Positions 33,037 to 42,177 of a DNA stretch of 64,000 bases are shown in pieces (within the stretch, counting starts at the first letter, position 1; every line of letters starts with the position of its first letter). The translations under genes and the position numbers were made by a program. The notes under the pieces were generated by a model that saw nothing but the letters and a program-made list of their open reading frames with translations, made no database searches and was not told where the DNA came from. Origin of the DNA: Actinoplanes regularis (lineage in GTDB: Bacteria > Actinomycetota > Actinomycetes > Mycobacteriales > Micromonosporaceae); NCBI RefSeq assembly GCF_900188005.1, contig NZ_FZNR01000009.1:124001-188000 (forward strand), in the 5' to 3' direction.

Positions 33037-33717
33037 ATGTCCCCCACCGCCACCATCGTCCTGATCATCGTCGTCCTGCTGGTGCTGGTCGCAATCGCGT
33101 TCGGGGTCAGGGCCACGCGACGCCGCCGGCTCCGGCGGACGTTCGGCCCCGAGTACGACCGCCTGGTCGCCGACTCCGGAAGCCGCGCCAACGCGGAGCG
33201 CGAGCTGCTGGAACGCACCAAGCGGCACGCCCGGCTGGAGCTGAAGCCGCTCTCCGCGGAGTCCCGCGCGAAGTACTCAGCCGCCTGGGAAGAGATCCAG
33301 ATCCGTTTCGTGGACAGTCCGAAGGAGGCGGTGGAGACCGCGGACGCCCTGGTCACCCGCCTGATCGCCGAGCGCGGCTACCCGACCGGCGACTACGACG
33401 AGCGGCTCGCCGACCTCTCCGTCGAGCACGCCGCCACGCTGGAGCATTACCGGTCCGCCCACGACATCAGCGTGCGCAGTAAGAATGACGAGACCGGCAC
33501 CGAGGATCTGCGCCAGGCGCTGGTCCACTACCGGGCGCTCTTCGCCGACCTGCTCGGCGGGGACCCGGCGCCCGGAGGCAGCACCGTACCCGCACCACGA
33601 TCGGCCACGGAGGAGATCACCACCGGCAACACCACGACCGCCGCCCGCTCCGTGACCGAGGAACCCGTCCCCGAACCCGGCGTCGCACCGTCCCGGCCCG
33701 ACGCCACCAGCCGCTGA
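33037..33717 (+). CDS. Single-pass membrane protein with conserved helical domain
   Basis: A 226-residue protein with an AGAAGGAGGAA ribosome-binding site. The start TATIVLIIVVLLVLVAIAFGV is one transmembrane helix, followed by basic RATRRRRLRR (cytoplasmic side) and a helical domain with the motif WEEIQIRFVDSP near residue 88 and LVTRLIAERG. The last 50 residues are Thr/Pro-rich. The next gene repeats the same motif (WREVQLRFVDDP), so the pair share a domain. Function is unknown; proteins of this type are common in actinobacteria. Confidence 0.7.
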   Translation: MSPTATIVLIIVVLLVLVAIAFGVRATRRRRLRRTFGPEYDRLVADSGSRANAERELLERTKRHARLELKPLSAESRAKYSAAWEEIQIRFVDSPKEAVETADALVTRLIAERGYPTGDYDERLADLSVEHAATLEHYRSAHDISVRSKNDETGTEDLRQALVHYRALFADLLGGDPAPGGSTVPAPRSATEEITTGNTTTAARSVTEEPVPEPGVAPSRPDATSR

Positions 33718-33729
33718 GGAGCACCCACG

Positions 33730-34527
33730 ATGCGCTTCTTCTCCAACGAGGCCAAGGACAACCTCGACGATCAGGACCTACGGGCCGACACCGTGCCGCT
33801 GCAGCGGCCCGGCTCGCCCTGGGACGACCGGCCGGGCGGGAACGCGGAGGCCGCTTCCGGGGCGAGCGCGCCCGTGACCGGGCCCCCCGACGACGTGGAC
33901 CGGGACACGGCTTCCGAAGCGGCCGATTCAGGGGCCGGCGACGACGACGCACTCGAGGACCGGCCGCGCAAGCACGACGGCGCGCCCGTGGACCATGACG
34001 TCGACGTCCCGCTGGACGACCGGGCCGACGACGTCACCGAGGAACCGGCCGCGGACTCCGACCCCGACGAAGCCGACGAAGCCGACGCGACCGACGAGGC
34101 CGACAAGGCCGACGCGACCGACAAGGCCGACGAGGAGCCCGCCGAGCGGGCGGAGACGGGGCGGCACCGGGACGACGAGCTGACTCCGGTGGCCGAGCCG
34201 GTGGTGGCGGTGGCCGCCGTTCAGCCGCCGGCGGTCACGGAGGCCGAGCCCGGGGTAGTCACGGCCGGTGGGCCGGCGGCGTTCTTCCCGGAGGCGGAGT
34301 CCCAGCCGCTGCGGGACCGCTGGCGCGAGGTCCAGCTCCGCTTCGTCGACGATCCGAAGACGAGCACCGCCGAGGCGGCCGCGCTGGTCGACGAGACCAT
34401 CGAGAAGCTGACCGCCTCGCTGCGGCAGCACCGGGGCTCACTGGCCGTCGGCGGCGACGACACCGAGGCGCTGCGGGTTGAGCTGCGGGCCTACCGGGAC
34501 ATCCTGGACCGCCTGCTCGGACTCTGA
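33730..34527 (+). CDS. Acidic repeat protein sharing the domain of its upstream neighbour
   Basis: A 265-residue protein 12 bp after the previous gene, with GAGGAG as ribosome-binding site. It has no membrane helix. Residues about 100-145 are an acidic Asp/Glu/Ala/Lys repeat (units of EADEADA, DKADATDK). The C-terminal 80 residues carry WREVQLRFVDDP and LVDETIEKL, matching the helical domain of the upstream protein, and end in a YRDILDRLL helix like the neighbour's YRALFADLL. It may be a soluble partner of the membrane paralogue. Confidence 0.65.
   Translation: MRFFSNEAKDNLDDQDLRADTVPLQRPGSPWDDRPGGNAEAASGASAPVTGPPDDVDRDTASEAADSGAGDDDALEDRPRKHDGAPVDHDVDVPLDDRADDVTEEPAADSDPDEADEADATDEADKADATDKADEEPAERAETGRHRDDELTPVAEPVVAVAAVQPPAVTEAEPGVVTAGGPAAFFPEAESQPLRDRWREVQLRFVDDPKTSTAEAAALVDETIEKLTASLRQHRGSLAVGGDDTEALRVELRAYRDILDRLLGL
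34060..34140 (+). repeat. Acidic coding repeat
   Basis: Tandem 6-15-bp units (GCCGAC with GAA/GAG/AAG/ACC variants) encode alternating Asp, Glu, Ala and Lys. Confidence 0.65.
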
Positions 34528-34541
34528 GACGTCGGTCGCGG

Positions 34542-34568
34542 AAGAGGGAGCCGGTCGGCTCCCTCTTT
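34542..34568 (+). terminator. Terminator after the acidic repeat protein
   Basis: An 11-bp stem AAGAGGGAGCC with GGCTCCCTCTT around a GGTC loop. It also serves the convergent secreted-protein gene. Confidence 0.85.
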
Positions 34569-34592
34569 GCCATTTCGGGAAGTGGGCGCTCG

Positions 34593-35042
34593 CTACGGGG
34601 TCACCCCGGTGGCCGGCGCGCTCGTCGGCTCCTCCCCGGGCGGCGGCTCCGACTCCTCTTCTCCGGCCGGCTTGCTCGGAGTGGACTCGACGGGCGGCTC
34701 GCTCGGCGCCTCGGACGGCTCGGCCGAGGGTGTCGGCGATGAGCTCGGTGACGGCGTGGGCGACGACGTCGCCGAGGTAGCGACGGACGGCGCCGCGCTG
34801 ACGGTCGCGGTCCCGGTCGAGAGCGGCAGGAGCCAGCCGGCGGTGGGACCGGGAGTATCCGACTCCTCGCCCGCGCCGGAACCACCCTGGTCGGTCTCGG
34901 CGGCCGGCACCTGCTGGCGAATGACGACGGGCGGCTTACCCTCCGGCGCGTCGGCCGCGCCGACCTGCACGCCGAGCCACAACGCCGGGCCCAGTCCGAC
35001 CGCGACGATGGCGCCGAAAAGCCACGCCGGCCCCCGTCCCAT
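34593..35042 (-). CDS. Pro/Ser/Glu-rich protein with N-terminal membrane anchor
   Basis: 149 residues. GPAWLFGAIVAVGLGPALWLGV is an uncleaved anchor or signal segment; the remainder is low-complexity, Ser/Thr/Pro then Glu/Pro-rich (SSPTPSPSSSPTPSAEPSEA). No domain was recognised. It could be a cell-wall-spanning stalk. Codon use is typical of the genome, and the gene is flanked by a convergent terminator, which supports a real gene. Confidence 0.55.
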   Translation of the reverse strand: MGRGPAWLFGAIVAVGLGPALWLGVQVGAADAPEGKPPVVIRQQVPAAETDQGGSGAGEESDTPGPTAGWLLPLSTGTATVSAAPSVATSATSSPTPSPSSSPTPSAEPSEAPSEPPVESTPSKPAGEEESEPPPGEEPTSAPATGVTP

Positions 35043-35197
35043 CAGCGCCTCCCCATGCGGTCTTCCGGGATCGTCCCGCTCCGCATCGGCTCTGTGCTAC
35101 CCATTTCAGGCATACACGAAGCCAACAATCTCCGGGGCAATTGTTACCCGAAGTGATGACGGAGTTACTCATTCGTCATGGAGGAGACTCGAGCGGT

Positions 35198-37183
35198 TCA
35201 GCGGGTGCCGGTGAGGAACGTGACCGCCTCCTCCCAGGCTGCCCAGCCGCCCGGGAGCTCGTCGGTGTCCAGCGCCGGGCGCAGGGTGAGGCTGCCGCCG
35301 TCCCGGAGCCCGATCACCCAGCCACGCCGCCGGCCGGGCAGCGCGGTCACCGCGCCCACGTCGGCGAACGGCACGAACCGCCGCCCGTCCGCCGGGGCCT
35401 CGATCGTGGCCACCGCGCTCGTCCCGCCCTCCGGGCCGCTCGCGCGGCTTCCCGAAACCGGGACACCACCCGCGGCGATCTGGTTGAGCCGCCGCTTGGC
35501 CTCCGGGCCCTTGCCCCGGGACAGGCCCGGGACCAGCAGGAATCCAAGGTCGGTGACGAGCAGATCGGTCCGCTCGCCGTCCGCCGACAGGTTGATCAGC
35601 CCACCGAGCGCCTGCGCCCGCGCCGCCGCCCCGTCACCACCTGGCGCGGCCAGGTCCACCCCGATCCGGGACAGATAGGCGCGGACCGCCTCGGCCTGCT
35701 CCGGGTCGGCGGCGGCCGCCGCGACGTCGGTCAGGTTCAGGTGCGCGCCGTCCGCGGCGACAAGCTCGGCGGTGCCGGTCCAGTTGTGCCGCCAGCGGGC
35801 GACGCCGCTGCGCAGCGCGGCCAGGGCCAGCATCAGGGAGAGCAGTTCGACGATCCGCTCGGCGGTCTCCTCCGGGGTCAGGCCCGGGAAGACGGTGTCG
35901 GCGGCGGCCCGGAGCCGGCCGTCGGCCGCCAGTTCCAGGATCCGCTCCGCGTCCGGCACGGCGGTGCCGACGGCCCGGGACACCGCGGCGAGGGCGGCCC
36001 CGGCCTCCCGTTCCATCTCGGCGGTGCGGGCCACGCTGAGGAAGTCGTCCCAGCCGACCTCGGTACGTCCGTGCGGCGGGAACGCGACGGCCTGTAGCGC
36101 CCGGCCGAGCCCCGGCAGGTCGGGAACCAGCTCGTCGGCCGAAATCTCTGATTGCGCGGGATCTGCCTCGTCCGGCGAATCAGCCGGTGGATCAGCCGGC
36201 GAATCGGTCGACGAATCGGCCGACGGATCGACCGGCGGCTCGGCCGGCGATTCGACCGGGGTCAGCGCGGCCAGCCGCTCGGCGAGCGGCGGATGGGTCT
36301 CCCACAGCCCGGCCGGCTCCGGCCCGCGCGCCCGCAGGATCGCCACATCCTCGCCCCGGGCCGCGAGCACCCGCAGGAAACCCCCGAAAACGTCGTCCGG
36401 AACGTGTCCCGCGCTCCACCCCGGCGCGACGTACTCGGCGTGGAACAACCGCTGCATCCCGGCCAGCACCGGGAGATCCCGCAGCGCGGCAGCGGCCGCC
36501 TCCGGCCCGGCGTGCCCGGCCGCGATCCGGTCCGCGGCCAGCTCCTGGGCCCGGGAGAACGGCGCGTCCCAGCGACGGTAGACCCGGGCGTACGCCCGGA
36601 AGACCGCCCCGGCCGGGTTCCGGCGCCGGCTCCAGCGCGGCACCAGCCGCCCCACCGCGATCCTTCCCCGGTACGCCGTCGGCGCCCACCGCCCCAGCCG
36701 AGCCGACCCGTGCGCCAACTCGTGCGCGATCGCGGCACGCACCCGGGCGGTGTCCCAAGCCTGCAGCAACGGCAGGCCGAGGTAGAGATCACGGCGCCCG
36801 CCGAGCAGCCCGAGCGCCCGGGTCCGCTCACCGACCACGACGGTCGCGTCGGTGACCACGGTCAGCCCGGCCGGCGGGGTCACCCCGGCGGCGGCCGCGG
36901 CACCGTCGACCAGCGCCCACAGCTCCGGCGCGTCGGAGCGGGTCACCGCCACCCCGGCCGGCACCCGGCGCCGGATGTGCAGGGCGCGCCAGGTCGCGTA
37001 CCCGAGCGCGCCGAAGGTGGCGATGCTCAACGGCACGCCGGCCCGCAGGGCGAAGTCGGCGGGCAGCAGTTTCAGCACGGTCCACAGGACACCGAGAACC
37101 ACGATCAGTTGCAGTCCCGCGACGATCAGGAACCCGGCCAGGGCGACGACCGATCTCGCCGCCGCTCGTGCGTCGTTGCTCAA
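35198..37183 (-). CDS. M48-family membrane metallopeptidase
   Basis: A 661-residue protein. Two hydrophobic helices at residues 10-40 and 50-66 precede the peptidase domain. The zinc motif is AIAHELAHGS (His154, Glu155, His158), with a downstream QELAADRIA as third-ligand region. The C-terminal 300 residues, after a Pro/Asp/Ser-rich linker (DSSTDSPADPP), hold no recognised domain. M48 proteases (HtpX/Ste24-like) degrade membrane or envelope proteins. The size is well above HtpX (about 290 residues). Confidence 0.85.
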   Translation of the reverse strand: MSNDARAAARSVVALAGFLIVAGLQLIVVLGVLWTVLKLLPADFALRAGVPLSIATFGALGYATWRALHIRRRVPAGVAVTRSDAPELWALVDGAAAAAGVTPPAGLTVVTDATVVVGERTRALGLLGGRRDLYLGLPLLQAWDTARVRAAIAHELAHGSARLGRWAPTAYRGRIAVGRLVPRWSRRRNPAGAVFRAYARVYRRWDAPFSRAQELAADRIAAGHAGPEAAAAALRDLPVLAGMQRLFHAEYVAPGWSAGHVPDDVFGGFLRVLAARGEDVAILRARGPEPAGLWETHPPLAERLAALTPVESPAEPPVDPSADSSTDSPADPPADSPDEADPAQSEISADELVPDLPGLGRALQAVAFPPHGRTEVGWDDFLSVARTAEMEREAGAALAAVSRAVGTAVPDAERILELAADGRLRAAADTVFPGLTPEETAERIVELLSLMLALAALRSGVARWRHNWTGTAELVAADGAHLNLTDVAAAAADPEQAEAVRAYLSRIGVDLAAPGGDGAAARAQALGGLINLSADGERTDLLVTDLGFLLVPGLSRGKGPEAKRRLNQIAAGGVPVSGSRASGPEGGTSAVATIEAPADGRRFVPFADVGAVTALPGRRRGWVIGLRDGGSLTLRPALDTDELPGGWAAWEEAVTFLTGTR

Positions 37184-37258
37184 GCCGCTCTCCTCCCACC
37201 GAAACCGGCCACCAGCGTAGGTGTGTGGCGGGAGGTACGGCCCGGAGGGCCGGGACGA

Positions 37259-38689
37259 TCAGGCCGAGGGCCAGTCGATCTCCGGAGAGCGGAAGTAGGC
37301 GACGCCGGCCGCGTCCCAGCGCGGACCGAAAGCGGCCACCCGCTCCCGGAACGACGCCCAGTCCCGGACCGCCTGCGGGGTCCAGGCCACCTCGGCGACG
37401 GCCGGCAGCCGGGGAAAGGTCAGGAAGCGCACGTCGTCGACGCTGCGCAGAGTCTCCGACCAGAGTGGAGCGGCCACCCCGAGCAGGGCCTGCTCCCCGA
37501 CTCCTTGCAGGTGGCGGGCCGGGTCCCAGTCGTACGCCCGCTCGACCGGGAGGAGCCCGGCCCAGTCCAGCCCGATCGGGGTGCTCGCGTCGTACTTCAT
37601 ATCCAGATAGACCCGGTCGGCCGGCGACATGATCACCGCTCGCCCGGCGGCGGCCGCGGCATCCACGTTCGCGTCCTGCCGCTCCGGCCGCCAGTACTGC
37701 ACGATCGCGCCCTCGGGCAGGTCGGCGGCGGCGATCTCGTGCCAGCCGATCACCCGTTTGCCGTACTTCCCCGGCAGCGGCAGCACCCGGGCCAGGAACG
37801 CGCGGTAGTCCTCGGCCGAGGTGGAGAGGCACTCGTCGCCACCGATGTGCAGGTACGGCCCCGAGGTCACGTCGGCCAGCGTCTTGAGCACGGTCTCGAC
37901 GAAGGCGTACGTCTCCTCCCTGCCCGCGACCAGTGAGCTGTACCCGACCTCCGCGTCGGTGCGCGGCTCGACCGGTCGCCCGTCCGCGGTCAGCTCCGGG
38001 TATGCCACGAGCGCCGCGTTCACGTGCCCGGGCATGTCGATCTCCGGGACGACGGTGACGAACCGCTCGGCGGCGTAGGCCACGACGTCCGAGTACTCCG
38101 CCAGGGTCAGGAAGCCCGGCCCGGCGCCATCGCAGCCGGTCCCCGGACCACCGCCGATCTCGGTGAGCCGGGGCCGGTCGGGGATCTCCAGCCGCCAGCC
38201 CTGGTCGTCGGTGAGGTGCAGGTGCAAGTGGTTGATCTTGAACTGGATCAGCAGGTCGAGGTGCGCCTTGATCTCGTCGGCCGTGAAGAAGTGCCGGGCC
38301 AGGTCGAGCATCGCCCCGCGGTACGCGAACCGCGGCCGGTCCTCGATCACCCCGCCTGGCAGCACCCGGTCGCCGGCCGCCAGCTGGAGCAACGTCTGCA
38401 CACCCCAGAACAGGCCGGCCAGCTCGGCCGCCCGCAGCGTCACCCCGCTCCCGGTGATCTCCAGGCGGTACCCCTCGGCGCCGAGCCCGTCCACGTCGGT
38501 CAGTTGCAGACGGAGCTGCCCGTCGTCGCCGGGAGGACCCAGGCGGGCGGCCACCGAGGCGGCGGCCGGCGGCGCGCTCACCCGGGTGTCAGGGGTGATC
38601 GTGAAGGTCACGGCCGGTTCCGGAACAACCAGGGCGGGCGCCGGGATCACGTCGCCGAGCCGCTTCGTCAGAGGGCGCACTCTGAACAC
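37259..38689 (-). CDS. GH20 beta-N-acetylhexosaminidase
   Basis: A 476-residue GH20 enzyme. Residues 10-110 are the GH20b-like N-terminal domain; the TIM barrel follows with MLDLARHFFTADEIKAHLD, LHLHLTDDQGWRLEI and the catalytic Asp285-Glu286 pair in HIGGDECLS. The Asp orients the substrate N-acetyl group and the Glu is the acid. No signal peptide is seen, so it may act on imported chitobiose or recycled wall sugars. A GTG at codon 4 is an alternative start. Confidence 0.92.
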   Translation of the reverse strand: MFRVRPLTKRLGDVIPAPALVVPEPAVTFTITPDTRVSAPPAAASVAARLGPPGDDGQLRLQLTDVDGLGAEGYRLEITGSGVTLRAAELAGLFWGVQTLLQLAAGDRVLPGGVIEDRPRFAYRGAMLDLARHFFTADEIKAHLDLLIQFKINHLHLHLTDDQGWRLEIPDRPRLTEIGGGPGTGCDGAGPGFLTLAEYSDVVAYAAERFVTVVPEIDMPGHVNAALVAYPELTADGRPVEPRTDAEVGYSSLVAGREETYAFVETVLKTLADVTSGPYLHIGGDECLSTSAEDYRAFLARVLPLPGKYGKRVIGWHEIAAADLPEGAIVQYWRPERQDANVDAAAAAGRAVIMSPADRVYLDMKYDASTPIGLDWAGLLPVERAYDWDPARHLQGVGEQALLGVAAPLWSETLRSVDDVRFLTFPRLPAVAEVAWTPQAVRDWASFRERVAAFGPRWDAAGVAYFRSPEIDWPSA

Positions 38690-38772
38690 TCTAAACTGTT
38701 TCGCCGTGGCGGTAACGGTGCGTCACGCCACCATCGGCGACGAGCAAGCTCCGCACGACCCCTCACCTTCGC

Positions 38773-38799
38773 CTCGGCCTGCCGCAACGGCAGGCCGAG
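38773..38799 (-). terminator. Stem-loop after the papABC-like operon
   Basis: A perfect 12-bp stem CTCGGCCTGCCG with CGGCAGGCCGAG around a CAA loop, 70 bp after the PapC-like stop. No T-tract on either side. Confidence 0.55.
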
Positions 38800-38869
38800 A
38801 TAAAGGTCGGCAAACTCGGAACTAGACCCGTTCCTCTCGATCAGGGCCGCTTCGCGTAACTGACCCCCG

Positions 38870-39730
38870 TCATGGTTCGTCCTGCAGGATCGCGAACATG
38901 CGGGCGCACCGGTCTCGATGAATGGCGAGATCATCGCCGAAAAGGGAGCGCAGTTCGCCGAGAGCGTCGTCGAAACCGTGGGTGTCGCCGGCGTCGACCA
39001 GGTCGGCCAGGCGGCGCAGGCCGTCCGCGAGCGCCGCACGACCGTGAGCGGCGTGCGGATTGGCGGCCTGGATGTCCCAGTAGACCTCGGGGCTCTGCGA
39101 CATCAGGCGGGCCAGCAGCGCGAGCATGCTCTGGTGTGGTGGCGGGGCGGTCGCGGCCAGGGTCTCGAGCGGCAGGCCGAGGTCGCGCACGGCCAGGCCG
39201 AACGCGAGGATCGCGGCGTGCGTCATGCTCTGGGTGACGGCCGCGATCCGGTCGTGCTCGACGGCCGACATCCGCACGACCCGCCCGCCCCAGCCGGTGA
39301 TCTCGGCGAGGAATCCCTCGACCCGCTCGCCGCCGTGCGCGACGATCGCGGCGACCGGCCGGCCTCGCATGCCGAGCGAGGGCGCGAACATCGGGTTCAC
39401 GCTGACCCACTCCCGCCCGGGAGGCCCGGCATCGACGATCCCGGCCTTCACCGAGGACGTGTCGACCAGCAGCGCCCCGGCCGCCATCACGGCGGTAACC
39501 TCCGGCAGCGCCTTGAGGGTCACCGCCTCGGGCAGGGCGAGCAGCACCGTGTCCGCCGCCCCGATCACGGCGATCAACTCGGGGGACGGCGCCGTGACAT
39601 CGGCGCGCAGGTCGCCCCGCGCGGCGACGTCCACGACCGTGACAGACGCACCCCCGTCGCGCAGCAACTGGGCGAACATGCCGCCGACAGCGCCGCCACC
39701 GACAACGACCGCGCGATGACACGAGGTCAC
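38870..39730 (-). CDS. papC: Prephenate-dehydrogenase-family protein, likely 4-amino-4-deoxyprephenate dehydrogenase (PapC)
   Basis: 286 residues from GTG 39730, which overlaps the PapA stop by GTGA. The NAD loop is VVVGGGAVGG (residues 8-17), and the all-helical C-terminal half has VEHDRIAAVTQSMTHAA, typical of TyrA. In the chloramphenicol and pristinamycin pathways this enzyme oxidatively decarboxylates 4-amino-4-deoxyprephenate to 4-aminophenylpyruvate. The last gene of a three-gene papBAC-like operon; the assignment rests on that context, since TyrA-family sequence alone cannot tell the amino from the hydroxy substrate. Confidence 0.85.
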   Translation of the reverse strand: MTSCHRAVVVGGGAVGGMFAQLLRDGGASVTVVDVAARGDLRADVTAPSPELIAVIGAADTVLLALPEAVTLKALPEVTAVMAAGALLVDTSSVKAGIVDAGPPGREWVSVNPMFAPSLGMRGRPVAAIVAHGGERVEGFLAEITGWGGRVVRMSAVEHDRIAAVTQSMTHAAILAFGLAVRDLGLPLETLAATAPPPHQSMLALLARLMSQSPEVYWDIQAANPHAAHGRAALADGLRRLADLVDAGDTHGFDDALGELRSLFGDDLAIHRDRCARMFAILQDEP

Positions 39731-41835
39731 GACGGCGACTCCACGGCGACCCGATCCAGCGGACCCGGCTCGCCCGACGCCGCTGAGAAAGCACTGATCA
39801 TCACACGCGATTTCACGGCGGTCTCCTCCCACTCCTCGGCCGGGTCGGAGAGGGAGACGATCGCGCCGCCGACGCCGAAGGAGGCGCCCTCCGGGGTAGC
39901 GACCAAGGTCCGGATGACGATACTCAGGTCGGCCGCGCCGTTGAGCGAGAACCAGCCGAGCGATCCGGAGTAGACACCGCGCGGCCCCGCTTCCAGCCGG
40001 TCGATGATCTCCATCGTACGGATCTTCGGCGCGCCGGTCATCGAACCGCCGGGGAACGCGGCGCGCACGCAGGTGACCGCGGTCTCGTCCGCGCGCAGGC
40101 GCCCGCGAATGGTGGAGACGAGCTGGTGGACCGGGGCGTACGTCTCGACATTGAAGAGGCTCGGGACGTGCACGGAGCCGACCTCGCAGACGCGGTTGAG
40201 GTCGTTGCGGACCAGGTCGACGATCATCAGGTTCTCGGCCAGATCCTTCTCCTGACCGAGCAGTTCCTGGCGCAGCAGCTCGTCCTCCGCCGGGTTCTTC
40301 CCCCGCGGGCGGGTGCCCTTGATCGGCTTCGACTCGACCACGCCGTCGGCGCTGACCGACAGGAACCGCTCGGGCGAGGCGCTCAGCACCGCCACATCGG
40401 GGAAGTCCAGCAGCGCGCCGTAAGGCACCGGGCTGATTCCCCGCAGATGCAGGTAGGCCGGCAGCGGGTCGATCACGACCGGAGCTTCGACCGTGTTGGT
40501 CAGGCAGATCTCGTACGACTCCCCGTGCCGGATCTCCTCCAGACAGGCATCGATGAGCTTGAGGTACGCATCCTCGCCGTGCCGGGCCGTGACGCCCAAC
40601 GCGGGCGCCGCGTCGACGAAGCTCCTGCCCCGGAACGGCACCGATTCCGCCTGGGCCTCCTGCTCCGGCAGCATCGCCAGCCGCCCGGCGGTCTCCTCCA
40701 GCCAGGTCCGCGCCTCGGCGGCCTCGCCGTCAGCCGAGTGCAGGGCAAGCAGGTAGGCACGCCGGTCACGATGGTCCAGGGCGAGCATCCGGTCAGCGAA
40801 GAGCAGCGCCGCGTCGGGTGTCAGCGCGGAGTACGCCGCGTCGCCACCGGTCTCCGCCTTGAGTTCGTAACCGAGGAAACCGACGTAGCCGAGGTTGAAC
40901 TCGAAAGGCAGGCCGGCCGGGGCGGGCGCCGCCCGGGCGCGCAACTCCCGGTCGAGGTAGTCGAAGAAGCCGGTGTGTTCCTCGTGAGTCCGGCCGCCCC
41001 GGGTGACGCGCACCGTCCGCTCGTTGGTCCGGTAGGTGACGTACTCGGCGAGGGGGCCGGAGCCGTCGCCGAGGAAGGAGAAGCGGGACAGGCCGTCGAT
41101 CACCTGGCCGCTGTCCAGCCAGAAGCCGTGCGGTCCGGCGGCGAACAGCTCCCGGTAGGCGTCGACCGGGTTCGGCAGGAACGGCAACTCCCGCACGAGC
41201 ACCTCGTAGGGCCCACGCCCGGCGCTTCCGGAGGCGGGCAGCGGGGCTCGGTCGGTCGCGTGGTGGGCGAGCGCCAGATCGCGGAAGTTCGCCAGCAGCG
41301 CCCGGCCGTGCTCGGTGCTGATCGACTCCGGGTGGAACTGCACCCCCCACACCGGCCGGGTCCGGTGCTGCACGCCCATCAGCAAGCCGTCGGCGGTGCG
41401 GGCGACGTCCTCCAGGTCCGCCGGCAGATCCGTGACGGTCAGCGAGTGGTACCGGACGACCTTGAACGGCGACGGCAGTCCGGCGAACAGCCCGACCCCC
41501 TCGTGGTGCACCTCGGAGATCCGGCCGTGCATGGGCTCGGGGGCGAGAGCCACCGTTCCGCCGTACAGATGACAGATCCCCTGGTGCCCCAGACAGACGC
41601 CGAGGGTCGGCAGCCGACCCTCGGCGATCATGCGGGCGCTCAGGCCGAAGTCACGCTCCCGGTCGGGGCGGCCAGGGCCCGGTGATATCACCACCGCGTC
41701 GAAGTCCGCCAGATCGATGGTCGAAAATTCGGCGTCGTTCGGCACCACGACCGGCGGTACGCCGTTGACCTCACCGATAAGTTGATAGAGGTTGAAGGTG
41801 AACGAATCGTAGTTGTCAATTAGTAGCGTTCGCAT
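39727..41835 (-). CDS. papA: Fused aminodeoxychorismate synthase (PapA / PabAB type)
   Basis: 702 residues. Residues 1-190 are a glutamine amidotransferase with nucleophile Cys81 in GVCLGHQG and His168/Glu170 in FHPES. Residues 210-700 are the chorismate-binding domain; it carries PIKGTRPRG with Lys506, the lysine that marks aminodeoxychorismate synthases (anthranilate synthase has Ala there). The enzyme makes 4-amino-4-deoxychorismate from chorismate and glutamine. No lyase (PabC) is nearby; instead mutase and dehydrogenase genes flank it, pointing to p-aminophenylalanine biosynthesis and away from folate. Confidence 0.92.
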   Translation of the reverse strand: MRTLLIDNYDSFTFNLYQLIGEVNGVPPVVVPNDAEFSTIDLADFDAVVISPGPGRPDRERDFGLSARMIAEGRLPTLGVCLGHQGICHLYGGTVALAPEPMHGRISEVHHEGVGLFAGLPSPFKVVRYHSLTVTDLPADLEDVARTADGLLMGVQHRTRPVWGVQFHPESISTEHGRALLANFRDLALAHHATDRAPLPASGSAGRGPYEVLVRELPFLPNPVDAYRELFAAGPHGFWLDSGQVIDGLSRFSFLGDGSGPLAEYVTYRTNERTVRVTRGGRTHEEHTGFFDYLDRELRARAAPAPAGLPFEFNLGYVGFLGYELKAETGGDAAYSALTPDAALLFADRMLALDHRDRRAYLLALHSADGEAAEARTWLEETAGRLAMLPEQEAQAESVPFRGRSFVDAAPALGVTARHGEDAYLKLIDACLEEIRHGESYEICLTNTVEAPVVIDPLPAYLHLRGISPVPYGALLDFPDVAVLSASPERFLSVSADGVVESKPIKGTRPRGKNPAEDELLRQELLGQEKDLAENLMIVDLVRNDLNRVCEVGSVHVPSLFNVETYAPVHQLVSTIRGRLRADETAVTCVRAAFPGGSMTGAPKIRTMEIIDRLEAGPRGVYSGSLGWFSLNGAADLSIVIRTLVATPEGASFGVGGAIVSLSDPAEEWEETAVKSRVMISAFSAASGEPGPLDRVAVESPS

Positions 41836-41841
41836 TCTGAT

Positions 41842-42177
41842 TTACTCCGATCCGCCCGCTGCCCCGATAACGAGATCCTCGACCCGGCAGGTCTCGGCGA
41901 TGATCAAGTCATAGAACCGGCGCATGAAATCGCGATCGATGCCGTTGCGATCAGCGAAGCCGGCTGCTCGCTCCTGGACGATCCCGATCCGGTGCGGCTG
42001 CATCATCGGCACCCCGTACTCGCGCTTGACCTGCGCGATCTTCACGCAGCACGCAATGCGCTCCGCCAGGCGATCCCGCAGTTCGGCGTCCACCCGGTCC
42101 AGTTCCGCGCGTAACCTCTCAAGTTCGCGCGACGACAGGGTCGCGTCCGCGGAGCCTGCGATCGTTTCGTCGGTCAT
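41842..42177 (-). CDS. papB: AroQ-type mutase, likely 4-amino-4-deoxychorismate mutase (PapB)
   Basis: A 111-residue helical chorismate mutase of AroQ class: LRAELDRVDAELRDRLAERI then KIAQVKREYGVPMMQPHRI with the active-site Arg/Lys pattern. AAGGGTGAG precedes the ATG. It is first in the operon, 6 bp before papA. By analogy with PapB it would convert 4-amino-4-deoxychorismate to 4-amino-4-deoxyprephenate. Confidence 0.87.
   Translation of the reverse strand: MTDETIAGSADATLSSRELERLRAELDRVDAELRDRLAERIACCVKIAQVKREYGVPMMQPHRIGIVQERAAGFADRNGIDRDFMRRFYDLIIAETCRVEDLVIGAAGGSE

Noticed and set aside
39727..41835. Anthranilate or folate-pathway synthase
   Set aside because: Lys in PIKGT argues against anthranilate synthase, and flanking mutase and dehydrogenase genes with no lyase argue against folate use.
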